From NCBI GenBank assembly GCA_017380435.1, contig JAFODZ010000035.1, positions 1 through 52,139 on the forward strand: DNA of 52,139 nucleotides, given 5' to 3'. Below the pieces are notes generated by a model. The model did not search any database and was not told where the DNA came from. It worked only from the letters and a program-made list of their open reading frames with translations. The DNA is from Oscillospiraceae bacterium (GTDB lineage: Bacteria > Bacillota > Clostridia > Oscillospirales > Oscillospiraceae). This document shows positions 1-7,523 of this stretch, in pieces. The stretch's first letter is position 1. Each line of letters begins with the position of its first letter. The position numbers were made by a program, and so were the translations under genes.

Positions 1-163
1 GATAAACAATATAATGCATAATTCATAATGCATAATGCAAAATTATGGTATTTTCTTCGAAAATGATTTCAAATAGTCGCCTTTGGCGACACATTCATTA
101 TGCATTTTGCATTTTACATTTTGCATTGAATTTATGAGCGTTAGCGATATAAATTCTAATTTA
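1..163 (-). repeat. Family A modular element, core type with ATGCATAAT repeats
   Basis: Reading the minus strand, this begins TAAATTAGAATTTA at 163-150, the same end as the copies at 3620, 4723, 8834 and 48881. Towards position 1 it reaches an ATAAACAAT-like stretch resembling the other end, so it is probably cut by the window edge. The core differs from the other copies: it holds inverted ATGCATAAT/ATTATGCAT-rich arms around a small GTCGCC/GGCGAC hairpin. The first three bases of the element are the eutA stop codon. Confidence 0.7.
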
Positions 164-1543
164 GTTTTCTTTGGACAGTACCAGGGTTTTGATTACCACT
201 GGGAAGCACGGGCCTACGGGCAGGCCGATATCCAGATAGCTCTGGTCGGGAAATCGCAATCTATCCAGGCACAGGCACGGTCTGTCACCGGGCAGCAGCA
301 GGCTCAGCTTCTGCCCCAGCGCCTTAGCCATATCCCCTTGCAGGCACACATACACCGGCCTGTCCCCCAAAGCTTCCGCAATTTTCTGCGCCAGCGCACC
401 GATTTGCGCATAACCGGCGTTTTCGTACCCCGGCAGTGCCAGCACAATCTCCCGGCTGTCCGCCTGCGCTATCCGCTGTGTCACGATTTTTCCCAAATCC
501 CACATTTCCTGCTCTTGGGCCGTTAAGCTTACCACTGGCATATTCTTTTTCGGAAGTGCCACATTCCGGCAGAAAACCGTACTGCCGGACAGCTGGGTGC
601 TGTGGCAGCCTGCGCCAATGACCGTCGCCCGGATGGTATGCTCGCCCAAAATATAATTTCCCCGGCACAGGCTGCTTTGGGCAATGGCTCTGCCCAACAG
701 CGGCCCTATATCCCCAAATTCCAGATTTTCCCGGTGGGTCTCGATGCAGTCTGCCACACCCCCGGAAAAGCTGACCACCACATCCTCCCGGGGCGGTATC
801 CAAAGGCTTTCCGCTTCCCGGGTGGACAGTCTTTCCAGTAGGCTGTCCACCGCTATCCGTCCTGCTGCCATTTCCAGCGCCCGGCACAGCAAAGCCGCCA
901 ATTCTTCCAGCTTTTGGTCAGCCGGTACTTCCCCGATCTTCATATCCACAAGGCCACTCAGAACCGGGGATAGGTAGGTAATCGCCCCGCTTTTATCCAG
1001 CTTGATCAGCCGACCTCCCACATTCAGGCAGCCGGTTCTGACGATCTCTCCTGCCCGGATCAGTGCCAGATTGCTGGTGCCGCCGCCGATGTCCATATGC
1101 ACAACGGTCTTGCCGGTTTTTTGGGAATACGCCACCGCCCCCGAACCTTTGGCTGCCAAAATGCTCTCCAAATCCGGCCCGGCGGTTGCCACCACAAACT
1201 CCCCGGCAAAATCCGATATTGCCTGCAAAACCGCGGCGGCATTTTCCTTCCGGGAGGTCTCGCCGGTGATGATGATTGCCCCCGTATCCACCTGCTGCCG
1301 GGAAACTCCCGCTTTTTCATACTCTGCAGCCAGCAGCCTGCGGATAGCATCTCCATCCACCCGGTTTTCTCCCAGCAAGGGAGTAAAATGCACTTCGCTG
1401 CGGTAGATGACCCGGCGGTCTGTGATCTCCATTTCCGGCACAGCAAAACCGGAGGCTCGATTCGCAACGGTGATTTGGGAGAGGATCATTTGAGTGGTAC
1501 TGGTACCCACATCCACCCCCACGGAGTACAGAGGTTTCGTCAC
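161..1543 (-). CDS. eutA: Ethanolamine ammonia-lyase reactivating factor EutA
   Basis: EutA-family chaperone, known to reactivate adenosylcobalamin-dependent ethanolamine ammonia-lyase by exchanging damaged cofactor at the expense of ATP. The 460-residue protein has the actin/Hsp70-type fold signatures: GVDVGTSTTQ near residue 9 (phosphate loop 1) and DIGGGTSN at 151-158 (phosphate loop 2), with an SFSGGVAD segment further on. The start is GTG, overlapping the stop of the upstream dehydrogenase gene by four bases (GTGA), so the two are translationally coupled. The stop codon TAA is the first triplet of a family A repeat. The lyase subunits EutB and EutC are not in the window, and no further gene follows before the left edge. 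Confidence 0.9.
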   Translation of the reverse strand: MTKPLYSVGVDVGTSTTQMILSQITVANRASGFAVPEMEITDRRVIYRSEVHFTPLLGENRVDGDAIRRLLAAEYEKAGVSRQQVDTGAIIITGETSRKENAAAVLQAISDFAGEFVVATAGPDLESILAAKGSGAVAYSQKTGKTVVHMDIGGGTSNLALIRAGEIVRTGCLNVGGRLIKLDKSGAITYLSPVLSGLVDMKIGEVPADQKLEELAALLCRALEMAAGRIAVDSLLERLSTREAESLWIPPREDVVVSFSGGVADCIETHRENLEFGDIGPLLGRAIAQSSLCRGNYILGEHTIRATVIGAGCHSTQLSGSTVFCRNVALPKKNMPVVSLTAQEQEMWDLGKIVTQRIAQADSREIVLALPGYENAGYAQIGALAQKIAEALGDRPVYVCLQGDMAKALGQKLSLLLPGDRPCLCLDRLRFPDQSYLDIGLPVGPCFPVVIKTLVLSKEN

Positions 1544-2619
1544 AGGCCCGTCACCTCAGTCAGCACCTTGCGCACCAGTTCCCCGGTCACCGCCACAGGA
1601 TTGGTCATACAACAGGGGTCTGCCAAGGTCGCCGCCACGATCTGCTCCGTCACAGGACGAAGCTGCTCTCTGCTGATCCCGGCTTGGGTCAAGGTGGCAG
1701 GAAGATTCAGTTCCCGCCGCAGAGCGATCAGTTTGTTTTTCAAATTCCGCACCGCCATTACCTCCGCGCTGCCCCCCAAACCTGCCCGTCGGGCAAGGGC
1801 AGCATAGCTGCTCCCGGCGGCAGAACCGTTGACCTGCACCACCGTAGGCAACAAAATGGCGTTCAGCCGCCCGTGGGGCAGGTGGAGAATGCCACCCATT
1901 GCGTGGGACATGGCGTGGCACAGGCCCAAACCTGCATCATTAAAAGCCATCGCCGCCATACAGGAAGCCTCGTGCATCTGCAGCCGGACAGACTTCTCCC
2001 CCCGGTAGGAACGGGGCAGCGCATACCAGGCAGAGGCAAAGGCCTCCGAGGACAATGCCCCGGTGATGGCGTTTGCACCGGTGGCGGCGCAGGCCTCCAA
2101 TGCGTGCGCCAGCACATCAAAGCCTGTATCGGCAATGAGCTTCGCCGGCAGTTCCATCAGCAGGTCGCTGTCCAAAATCGCCACATTGGGACAAAGCCTG
2201 TCATCGATCAGCGGATGCTTTACCCCCTCACAGGTGACGATGGCAAAATCCGTCACCTCAGAGCCGGAGCCGGAGGTAGTGGGGATAGCCACAAAGGTCA
2301 CATCCAGTCCGGAAAAATAGACCATGGCCTTGGCGCAGTCCATAGCGCTGCCACCGCCCAGGGCCACCACCGTATCCGGGGCGAAGGCTTTCAGCGCTGC
2401 CGTACCCCGGGCCACCTGCTCCACCGTAGGATCGGGGGCAACTGCGCTATAAATCTTCACTTGATCAGCGCAGGACAGCGCTGCGATTTGGGACGCCTTG
2501 CCGCTTTTTTCGAAGAACGGGTCGCTGACCAGAAATACCCGGCGGCTATTCAGCTCCTTCAGCGCCCCGCAAGCGCCTGCACCGGAAATAATCCTGGTTC
2601 TACAGGAAAACTCTTTCAT
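1540..2619 (-). CDS. eutG: Iron-containing alcohol dehydrogenase (EutG-like)
   Basis: Group III metal-dependent alcohol dehydrogenase, likely reducing acetaldehyde to ethanol with NADH. From the chosen start it is 359 residues. GGGSAMD at 88-94 is the NAD-binding turn. D168, H172, H235 and H249 sit at exactly the spacing of the FucO-family metal ligands. The reading frame is open further upstream, but the ATG at 2619 has a good AAAGGCGGTG ribosome site while the upstream alternative lacks one. Coupling to eutA by a four-base overlap points to ethanolamine catabolism; PduQ-type 1-propanol dehydrogenase is the alternative. An 18-base palindrome lies about 95 bases upstream (2712-2729) and could also act on this gene. 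Confidence 0.85.
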   Translation of the reverse strand: MKEFSCRTRIISGAGACGALKELNSRRVFLVSDPFFEKSGKASQIAALSCADQVKIYSAVAPDPTVEQVARGTAALKAFAPDTVVALGGGSAMDCAKAMVYFSGLDVTFVAIPTTSGSGSEVTDFAIVTCEGVKHPLIDDRLCPNVAILDSDLLMELPAKLIADTGFDVLAHALEACAATGANAITGALSSEAFASAWYALPRSYRGEKSVRLQMHEASCMAAMAFNDAGLGLCHAMSHAMGGILHLPHGRLNAILLPTVVQVNGSAAGSSYAALARRAGLGGSAEVMAVRNLKNKLIALRRELNLPATLTQAGISREQLRPVTEQIVAATLADPCCMTNPVAVTGELVRKVLTEVTGL

Positions 2620-2711
2620 ATTTTCACCGCCTTTGTCAGCAGTATTTCCTGCAGAAAGAAAATTATGCCAACCGTTATCGTTTTTGGACAAAATTACCTA
2701 TTTTCTCAGCT

Positions 2712-2729
2712 TGTACTTGTACAAGTACA
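2712..2729. promoter_or_regulatory. Perfect palindrome, probable operator copy 1
   Basis: TGTACTTGTACAAGTACA is a perfect 18-base inverted repeat. It shares GTACTTGTNCAAGTAC with a second palindrome at 2765-2782, centre to centre 53 bases, about five helical turns. The pair lies in the gap between divergent eutG and the small cassette. The binding protein is not identifiable from the sequence. Confidence 0.7.
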
Positions 2730-2758
2730 CAAAGCCAATGAAACCCCCTTGTATCGCC

Positions 2759-2787
2759 TTGACAAGTACTTGTTCAAGTACTAAAAT
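2759..2787 (+). promoter_or_regulatory. Promoter with operator filling its spacer
   Basis: TTGACA (2759-2764), a 17-base spacer, then TAAAAT (2782-2787). The spacer is almost entirely the palindrome AGTACTTGTTCAAGTACT (2765-2782), so a bound regulator would block RNA polymerase directly. It faces the small cassette that starts at 2827. Confidence 0.7.
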
Positions 2788-2826
2788 AACCTCACGAAGC
2801 CTATTTCAGCTACGGGAGGTGTCATA

Positions 2827-3012
2827 GTGTGCAATGGGATCGTATATTTAAAATCAAAAAAACGAATGCCGGTACAGTTGGGAAGACCCATCTATCCCCG
2901 GGACACGCAGCAGGATATTCCGGTGGCTTGGTGCGCTGCCTGTCAGCGGGAAATCTACGAATTCCGGGAAACGCTGTGCCGCCGGTGCAAAGGAGTGAAG
3001 GATTATGAATGA
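2827..3012 (+). CDS. Small Cys-rich protein, first gene of phage-like cassette
   Basis: A 61-residue hypothetical protein with two CxxC pairs (WCAAC and LCRRC) arranged like a zinc ribbon. The GTG start at 2827 sits behind GGGAGGTG; an internal ATG (codon 13) has no comparable site. Its last codons overlap the start of the next small gene (ATG at 3005, stop ends 3012). I do not recognise a named family. Small proteins of this kind occur in Clostridia prophages just ahead of late-regulator genes, which fits the sigma-like gene two positions downstream. Confidence 0.65.
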   Translation: MCNGIVYLKSKKRMPVQLGRPIYPRDTQQDIPVAWCAACQREIYEFRETLCRRCKGVKDYE

Positions 3013-3184
3013 ACGCAAACCAAGTCCCTGCTTGACCTGCCTGCGGGTGAAAAACCCCAGCGACTGCGAGAACAAAAACTGCCGGGTATGGAGTGCCTGG
3101 TTTATGGGTCAGTGGGATCTGATCCACGGATTTTACAAAGCCTGTCAGCAGCAGAAAGGAGAAAAAAATGAACTGGAAAAATGA
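3005..3184 (+). CDS. Small Cys-rich protein, second gene of cassette
   Basis: A 59-codon reading frame overlapping the previous gene by eight bases and the next gene by 17, which is strong evidence of a compact co-translated unit. The protein has four cysteines (C9, C12, C21, C26), giving CLTC and a later C-x4-C, followed by a Trp-rich segment (VWSAWFMGQW). This suggests a small metal-binding module. No named family is recognised, and function is unknown. Its own ribosome site would lie inside the first gene (AAGGAG near 2990). Confidence 0.6.
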   Translation: MNERKPSPCLTCLRVKNPSDCENKNCRVWSAWFMGQWDLIHGFYKACQQQKGEKNELEK

Positions 3185-3599
3185 AGCCATTGAGCGACTG
3201 AACAAATACACCGCCATGCGTCAGGCCGTGTCAAATATCCCCCTGGAAATTCAGCGGCTGGAGCAGTATTGTACCAAGCTGCCGGGCTGCCGCACCGACA
3301 AGATTCGATGCATCGCCACCCCCGGACGGCAAGAGGACAAACTCATTGAAAGCCTTATCAAGCAAGACGAGCTGCATCGCAGCTATGAAAATGCCACAGC
3401 TTGGGTGCGCACCACCGACCATGCCTTAAACACACTCTCCCCGGAGGAAAAAATGATTTTGGAGCGGATGTACATCCGGCCTCAGCGCGGTGTTGTAAGC
3501 CTTCTGTGCCAGGAGCTGGGCGTAGAGCAATCCACCATTTACCGCAAACGGGATCAGGCGCTGTACCATTTCACCATTGCGCTTTACGGAATCAGTTGA
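3168..3599 (+). CDS. Sigma-70 region 4-like phage-type transcription regulator
   Basis: A 143-residue protein preceded by AGAAAGGAG. The N-terminal two thirds are helical and charged. The C-terminal part (about 84-140) reads LSPEEKMILERMYI and then an ELGVEQSTIYRKRDQAL helix-turn-helix, the layout of sigma region 4 and of the RinA/ArpU/DUF1492 group of phage late-gene regulators. No sigma region 2 is present, so it is unlikely to be a complete sigma factor. It is the last gene of the operator-controlled cassette, and no phage structural, lysis or integrase gene is nearby. It may be a domesticated remnant or a small autonomous regulator unit. Confidence 0.65.
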   Translation: MNWKNEAIERLNKYTAMRQAVSNIPLEIQRLEQYCTKLPGCRTDKIRCIATPGRQEDKLIESLIKQDELHRSYENATAWVRTTDHALNTLSPEEKMILERMYIRPQRGVVSLLCQELGVEQSTIYRKRDQALYHFTIALYGIS

Positions 3600-3619
3600 A
3601 TAAGCGACTGTTATTTCCG

Positions 3620-3844
3620 TAAATTAGAATTTACCTTAGTAAATACCTTCCCCCGGGGGGAAGGTGCCCCGAAGGGGCGGATGAGGAACGGCGATAGCCG
3701 AAGGATAGGAAAAAGTCTGTTTCTTGGTGTCAATCGGTAGCGTTCCGCCCGCATTCCTCATCAGTCACCGCAAAGCGGTGACAGCTTCCCCCCGGGGGAA
3801 GCTATGCGCCGGAGGCGCATCGTAATAAGGTAAACTATCATTTA
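3620..3844 (+). repeat. Family A modular element carrying a family E hairpin core
   Basis: Starts TAAATTAGAATTTACCTTA and ends with a GGTAAACTATCATTTA-like end, the same ends as the copies at 4608, 8834 and 48881. The core is not the GGGCGAAC hairpin of those copies but a family E structure: CCTTCCCCC/GGGGGAAGG outer arms (about 3646-3665 and 3784-3803), with GTCACCGCAAAGCGGTGAC inside. One transposable-like frame therefore carries a different repeat type. Confidence 0.75.
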
Positions 3845-3848
3845 AAAA

Positions 3849-3885
3849 GGGACTGGGGGAATTAGACTACCCCAGTCCCTTGGTT
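3849..3885 (-). terminator. Intrinsic terminator of the YetF-like gene
   Basis: Ten-base arms at 3849-3858 (GGGACTGGGG) and 3870-3879, followed on the minus strand by TTTTTAAA. It lies directly after the stop codon of the DUF421 gene. Confidence 0.85.
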
Positions 3886-4553
3886 TATTCTTTTGGAAAT
3901 ACCGAAATTTTATTATCGCTATCGACGGTGAGCAGAAATGTTTCCCGGGGGGTGAGTTTCTCCTTAGAGAGGATCTTTTGCAGCCAGCGGGTGTCTTTAC
4001 CTGCCCGGTGAAGATTCTCCTCCAAAATTCTGCCGTCACTAATGATGGTCACAGGCAGGGAATCCGGCTGGGGCGTTATGCCCGCCTCCTTTGCGGTGGC
4101 GGGCCGTTCCTCGCCCCGGACAAACACAGAAAGATTGCCCCCCGTTTCCAAAATGGCGTACTGCACCACCGACGGATCAATTACATTATTTTGGCGAAGC
4201 TGGCTGATAAGTTCGTCCAGCGTCACCCGGTTTTTACGCATATTTTCTTGCAAAAACCGTCCATTTTCCATTAAAATGACCGGTTTTCCACAGAGCATTT
4301 TTCGAATCTTAATATTCCGCATGGACAAAAAGGACAGCACAACTTCCATGCCCAGCACCGCCAGAATCGGCACGATGCCGGACAGAATGGAGATCCCCGT
4401 TTCCTGCATAGGGAAGGATGCCAGGTCGGCTATCAGCATAGTCACCGCCACCTCCGACGGCTCCAACTGCCCCAGCTGCCGCTTGCCCAGCAGACGGATC
4501 ACGGCGATCACCACAAGATACAAAAATACCGCCCGAAGAAATAAGGTAAACAA
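3885..4553 (-). CDS. YetF-like DUF421 membrane protein
   Basis: YetF/DUF421 family: a short N-terminal membrane domain and a cytoplasmic DUF421 domain often linked to spore or envelope functions, with biochemical role unsettled. The sequence has three hydrophobic segments, then the conserved stretch GKPVILMENGRFLQENMRKN and a YAILETGGNLSV strand typical of the family. An ATG is present at 4580, but the strong ribosome site GGGAGGGG lies inside those first codons and five bases before TTG at 4553. The TTG start gives a family-typical N terminus (FTLFLRAVFLYLVV), so I chose it. It is monocistronic, with its own terminator. Confidence 0.8.
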   Translation of the reverse strand: MFTLFLRAVFLYLVVIAVIRLLGKRQLGQLEPSEVAVTMLIADLASFPMQETGISILSGIVPILAVLGMEVVLSFLSMRNIKIRKMLCGKPVILMENGRFLQENMRKNRVTLDELISQLRQNNVIDPSVVQYAILETGGNLSVFVRGEERPATAKEAGITPQPDSLPVTIISDGRILEENLHRAGKDTRWLQKILSKEKLTPRETFLLTVDSDNKISVFPKE

Positions 4554-4607
4554 TCCATCCCCTCCCTTATGTTCTAACATTTCCCAATTTCAAGAAATGA
4601 TACCAAC

Positions 4608-4723
4608 ATAAATGATTGTTTATAGCATCAACTACCGTATAAGATCGTAGGGGCGTTCTTTGAACGCCCGCGGGCGAACACAGTTCGCCCCTACAAGTAA
4701 TTCGTTAGATAAATTCTAATTTA
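4608..4723 (-). repeat. Family A modular element, GGGCGAAC hairpin core
   Basis: On the minus strand it starts TAAATTAGAATTTA (4723-4710), holds a core of GTAGGGGCGAACTGTGTTCGC-type and GGGCGTTCAAAGAACGCCC-type hairpins, and ends with AAACAATCATTTA. It is almost identical to the reverse complement of the copy at 48881-48997, including the AAGATCGTAGG and TATAGCATCAACTACC words outside the hairpins. Confidence 0.85.
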
Positions 4724-4743
4724 CGAAATTACGGCATAAAAAG

Positions 4744-4771
4744 CAGCACCTCCGAGGAGGTGCTGTTTTTT
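4744..4771 (-). terminator. Intrinsic terminator after the DUF1846 gene
   Basis: CAGCACCTCC and GGAGGTGCTG form a ten-base stem with a minimal loop. A run of A on the left gives the minus-strand T run, and T6 on the right would let it work in both directions. It overlaps the stop codon of the DUF1846 gene by a few bases. Confidence 0.8.
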
Positions 4772-6233
4772 AGGCTTTATATTGGGGTTGGCAGGTGAGG
4801 TTGACGCCAAGGCGTTTGAACACCTTCTCATCCACCGGCGACAGGATCACCGAGGAATGGACCTGGCAATCCCGGAGCTTGGGCAGCTGCTCCATTGCCC
4901 GCTCGGCCATCGGGTTGGTGGCGGCGCAAATAGACAGCGCCAGCAGCACCTCGTCGGTATGCAGCCGGGGGTTGCGGTTACCAAAATGATTCACCTTCAA
5001 ATGCTGGATGGGGTCGAGAACCATAGGCGAGATCAGATTCATACTTTTATCGATTCCCGCCAGGACCTTCAGCACATTCAGCAGCAGCGCAGCCGATGCG
5101 CCCAGCAAGGGGGAGGTCTTGCCGGTGACGATTCTGCCGTCGGGCAGTTCCATAGCTGCTGCGGGTTTTCCCGTCTGCTCCGCCCGCTCCAGGGCGGGGG
5201 CAACTACCCGCCGATCCTCGGGGGTGGTATTGGCCTTTTTCATCAGCATTTTCAGCTTGAGAATTTGGGACTCCTCTGCCTTGCCCTGTTTCCGGTCGCA
5301 CATAGCGCTATAATACCGGCGGATAATCTCCTGCCGGGCGGCATAGCGCACAGCCTCGTCGTCAATGATGCAGCTGCCTGCCATATTGACACCCATATCC
5401 GTGGGCGATTTATAGGGGCAATGACCCAGAATCTGCTCAAAAATAGTTTGCAGCACAGGGAATGCCTCCACATCCCGATTGTAATTGACGGTCATCTCAC
5501 CATAGGCTTCCAAGTGGAAGGGGTCGATCATATTCACATCGTCCAAATCGGAGGTGGCAGCCTCATAGGCCAGGTTCACCGGATGGTTCAGGGGCAGATT
5601 CCACACCGGGAATGTTTCAAATTTGGCGTATCCGGCCTGGTTGCCCCGCTTATACTCGTGGTACAGCTGGCTCAGGCAGGTGGCCATTTTGCCGCTGCCC
5701 GGGCCGGGGCCGGTGACCACCACAAGCTGGCGGGAGGTTTGGATAAAATCGTTTTTTCCCAACCCCTCGTCGCTGATAATTTTTGTCACATCGTAGGGAT
5801 AGCCGTCGATCTCGTAATGGTGATAGACCGGAATACCCATACCCTCCAGGCGATCCTGGAAAGCCTTGGTCATAGGCAGCTCATTATACCGGGTGAGCAC
5901 CACAGAGCCGACATACAGTCCAAAATCCCGGAAAATTCCGATCAGACGGATCACATCCCGGTCGTAGGTGATGCCCAGATCTCCCCGGACTTTATTCTTT
6001 TCAATATCGTCGGCATTGATGGCGATCACCATCTCCACCTGGTCCTTCAGCTGCAGAAGCATTTGCAGCTTACTATCCGGCTGAAAGCCAGGCAAGGTAC
6101 GGGCGGCGTGGTAGTCATCGTAGAGCTTGCCGCCAAATTCCAGGTACAGCTTGCCGCCAAAGGCGTCGATGCGCTCCCGGATATGGGCCGACTGCATAGA
6201 AATATATTTTTGATTATCGAATCCCTGTTTCAT
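4770..6233 (-). CDS. DUF1846 domain-containing protein
   Basis: A 487-residue member of the DUF1846 (UPF0371) family, a conserved two-domain soluble protein of Firmicutes with structures known but function unproven. The family-typical opening GFDNQKYISMQSAHIRERI and the central GPGPGSGKMATCLSQLYHE stretch, which resembles a nucleotide-binding loop, are both present. The open frame extends 11 codons further, but ATG at 6233 has GGAGGGG seven bases ahead and sits one base after the stop of metY. It is therefore the third gene of an acyltransferase-metY-DUF1846 operon. Linkage to a sulfhydrylase hints at sulfur or amino-acid metabolism; this is inference only. Confidence 0.85.
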   Translation of the reverse strand: MKQGFDNQKYISMQSAHIRERIDAFGGKLYLEFGGKLYDDYHAARTLPGFQPDSKLQMLLQLKDQVEMVIAINADDIEKNKVRGDLGITYDRDVIRLIGIFRDFGLYVGSVVLTRYNELPMTKAFQDRLEGMGIPVYHHYEIDGYPYDVTKIISDEGLGKNDFIQTSRQLVVVTGPGPGSGKMATCLSQLYHEYKRGNQAGYAKFETFPVWNLPLNHPVNLAYEAATSDLDDVNMIDPFHLEAYGEMTVNYNRDVEAFPVLQTIFEQILGHCPYKSPTDMGVNMAGSCIIDDEAVRYAARQEIIRRYYSAMCDRKQGKAEESQILKLKMLMKKANTTPEDRRVVAPALERAEQTGKPAAAMELPDGRIVTGKTSPLLGASAALLLNVLKVLAGIDKSMNLISPMVLDPIQHLKVNHFGNRNPRLHTDEVLLALSICAATNPMAERAMEQLPKLRDCQVHSSVILSPVDEKVFKRLGVNLTCQPQYKA

Positions 6234-6234
6234 C

Positions 6235-7506
6235 TTACCCCTCCAGAGCCTGCTGTAAGTCGGCAAGCAGGTCGGCAGGATCTTCGATACCCACGGAAAG
6301 GCGGATCAGATCAGGGCCTACGCCGGCAGCGATCAGTTCTTCATCGTTCATCTGACGGTGGGTTGCGGAGGCAGGATGGAGCACACAGGTCTTGGCATCG
6401 GCCACATGGGTGGCGATGGAGCAAAGGCGCAGCTTTGCCATAAACGCCTCCGCTGCTTTGCGGCCGCCCTTGACGCCGAAGGAAACAACGCCGCAGCAGC
6501 CCTTGGGCAGGTACTTCTTGCCCAGCTCGTAGTACTTATCACCCTCCAGGCCGGCATAGCGCACCCAAGCCACATTGGGGTGGTTCTTCAAATACTTCGC
6601 CACCTGCAGGCCATTGCTGCAATGCTTATCCATACGCAGGGGCAGGGTTTCCATGCCCATACCCAGCAGCCAGGAATTCATAGGCGCAGGGGTAGAGCCG
6701 AAGTCCCGCATCAGCTGGGCAGTTGCCTTGGTGATGAAGGCGCCTTCCAGACCGAACCGCTGGGTATAGGTGACGCCGTGATAGCTGGCATCGGGGGTGG
6801 TCAGACCGGGGAATTTATCGGCGTGGGCATTCCAGTCGAACTTGCCGGAATCCACAATCGCACCGCCAACGGCAGCGGCGTGGCCATCCAGGTACTTGGT
6901 GGTAGAATGGGTCACGATATCTGCACCCCATTCAAAGGGACGGCACAGATAGGGCGTAGCAAAGGTATTATCCACGATGAAGGGTACGCCGTGGGCGTGG
7001 GCCACCTTGGCAAACTTTTCCAGATCCAGCACTGTCAGCGCGGGATTGGCAATGGTCTCGCCGAACAACGCCTTGGTATTGGGACGGAAGGCAGCAGACA
7101 GCTCCTCCTCGGTGCAATCCGGGTCAACAAAGGTAAACTCGATGCCCATACGCTTCATGGTCACGGCAAACAGGTTGTAAGTGCCGCCGTAGATGGAGGT
7201 GGAGGACACAATATGGTCACCGGCGGAGGCAATGTTGAAAATGGCAAAGAAATTGGCTGCCTGCCCGGAGGACAGAAGCATCGCCGCAGAGCCGCCCTCC
7301 AGGGCGCACAGACGGGCCGCCACCGCATCGGAGGTGGGGTTTTGCAGGCGGGTATAGAAATAGCCGGAGGCTTCCAGGTCAAACAGCTTGCCCATAGCTT
7401 CGCTGGTTTCATACCGGAAGGTGGTCGATTGGATGATGGGGATATTCCGAGGTTCACCGCCGGCAGGCTGGTAGCCGGCATGCAGGCAATTGGTATCAAA
7501 ATTCAT
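6235..7506 (-). CDS. metY: O-acetylhomoserine sulfhydrylase (MetY type)
   Basis: PLP-dependent Cys/Met metabolism enzyme (fold type I, gamma family) that makes homocysteine from O-acetylhomoserine and sulfide. Residues 48-60 (SGYFYTRLQNPTS) match the family, D179 in VDNTFATP contacts the PLP ring, and K204 in HSTTKYLDGH is the predicted Schiff-base lysine. The length of 423 residues is usual for MetY. It begins 17 bases after the acyltransferase stop and ends one base before DUF1846, so it lies mid-operon. No T-box or SAM riboswitch is visible upstream within the operon. A related O-succinylhomoserine or cysteine activity cannot be excluded. Confidence 0.92.
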   Translation of the reverse strand: MNFDTNCLHAGYQPAGGEPRNIPIIQSTTFRYETSEAMGKLFDLEASGYFYTRLQNPTSDAVAARLCALEGGSAAMLLSSGQAANFFAIFNIASAGDHIVSSTSIYGGTYNLFAVTMKRMGIEFTFVDPDCTEEELSAAFRPNTKALFGETIANPALTVLDLEKFAKVAHAHGVPFIVDNTFATPYLCRPFEWGADIVTHSTTKYLDGHAAAVGGAIVDSGKFDWNAHADKFPGLTTPDASYHGVTYTQRFGLEGAFITKATAQLMRDFGSTPAPMNSWLLGMGMETLPLRMDKHCSNGLQVAKYLKNHPNVAWVRYAGLEGDKYYELGKKYLPKGCCGVVSFGVKGGRKAAEAFMAKLRLCSIATHVADAKTCVLHPASATHRQMNDEELIAAGVGPDLIRLSVGIEDPADLLADLQQALEG

Positions 7507-7523
7507 AGCGCGTACTTCCCTTC

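Noticed and set aside
2827-3599. Prophage
   Set aside because: Only three small phage-like genes; no integrase, terminase, capsid, tail or lysis genes nearby.
4782-6443. Long plus-strand frame opposite DUF1846 and the metY end
   Set aside because: Antisense artefact of G+C-rich third positions; crosses two real genes and has no ribosome site.
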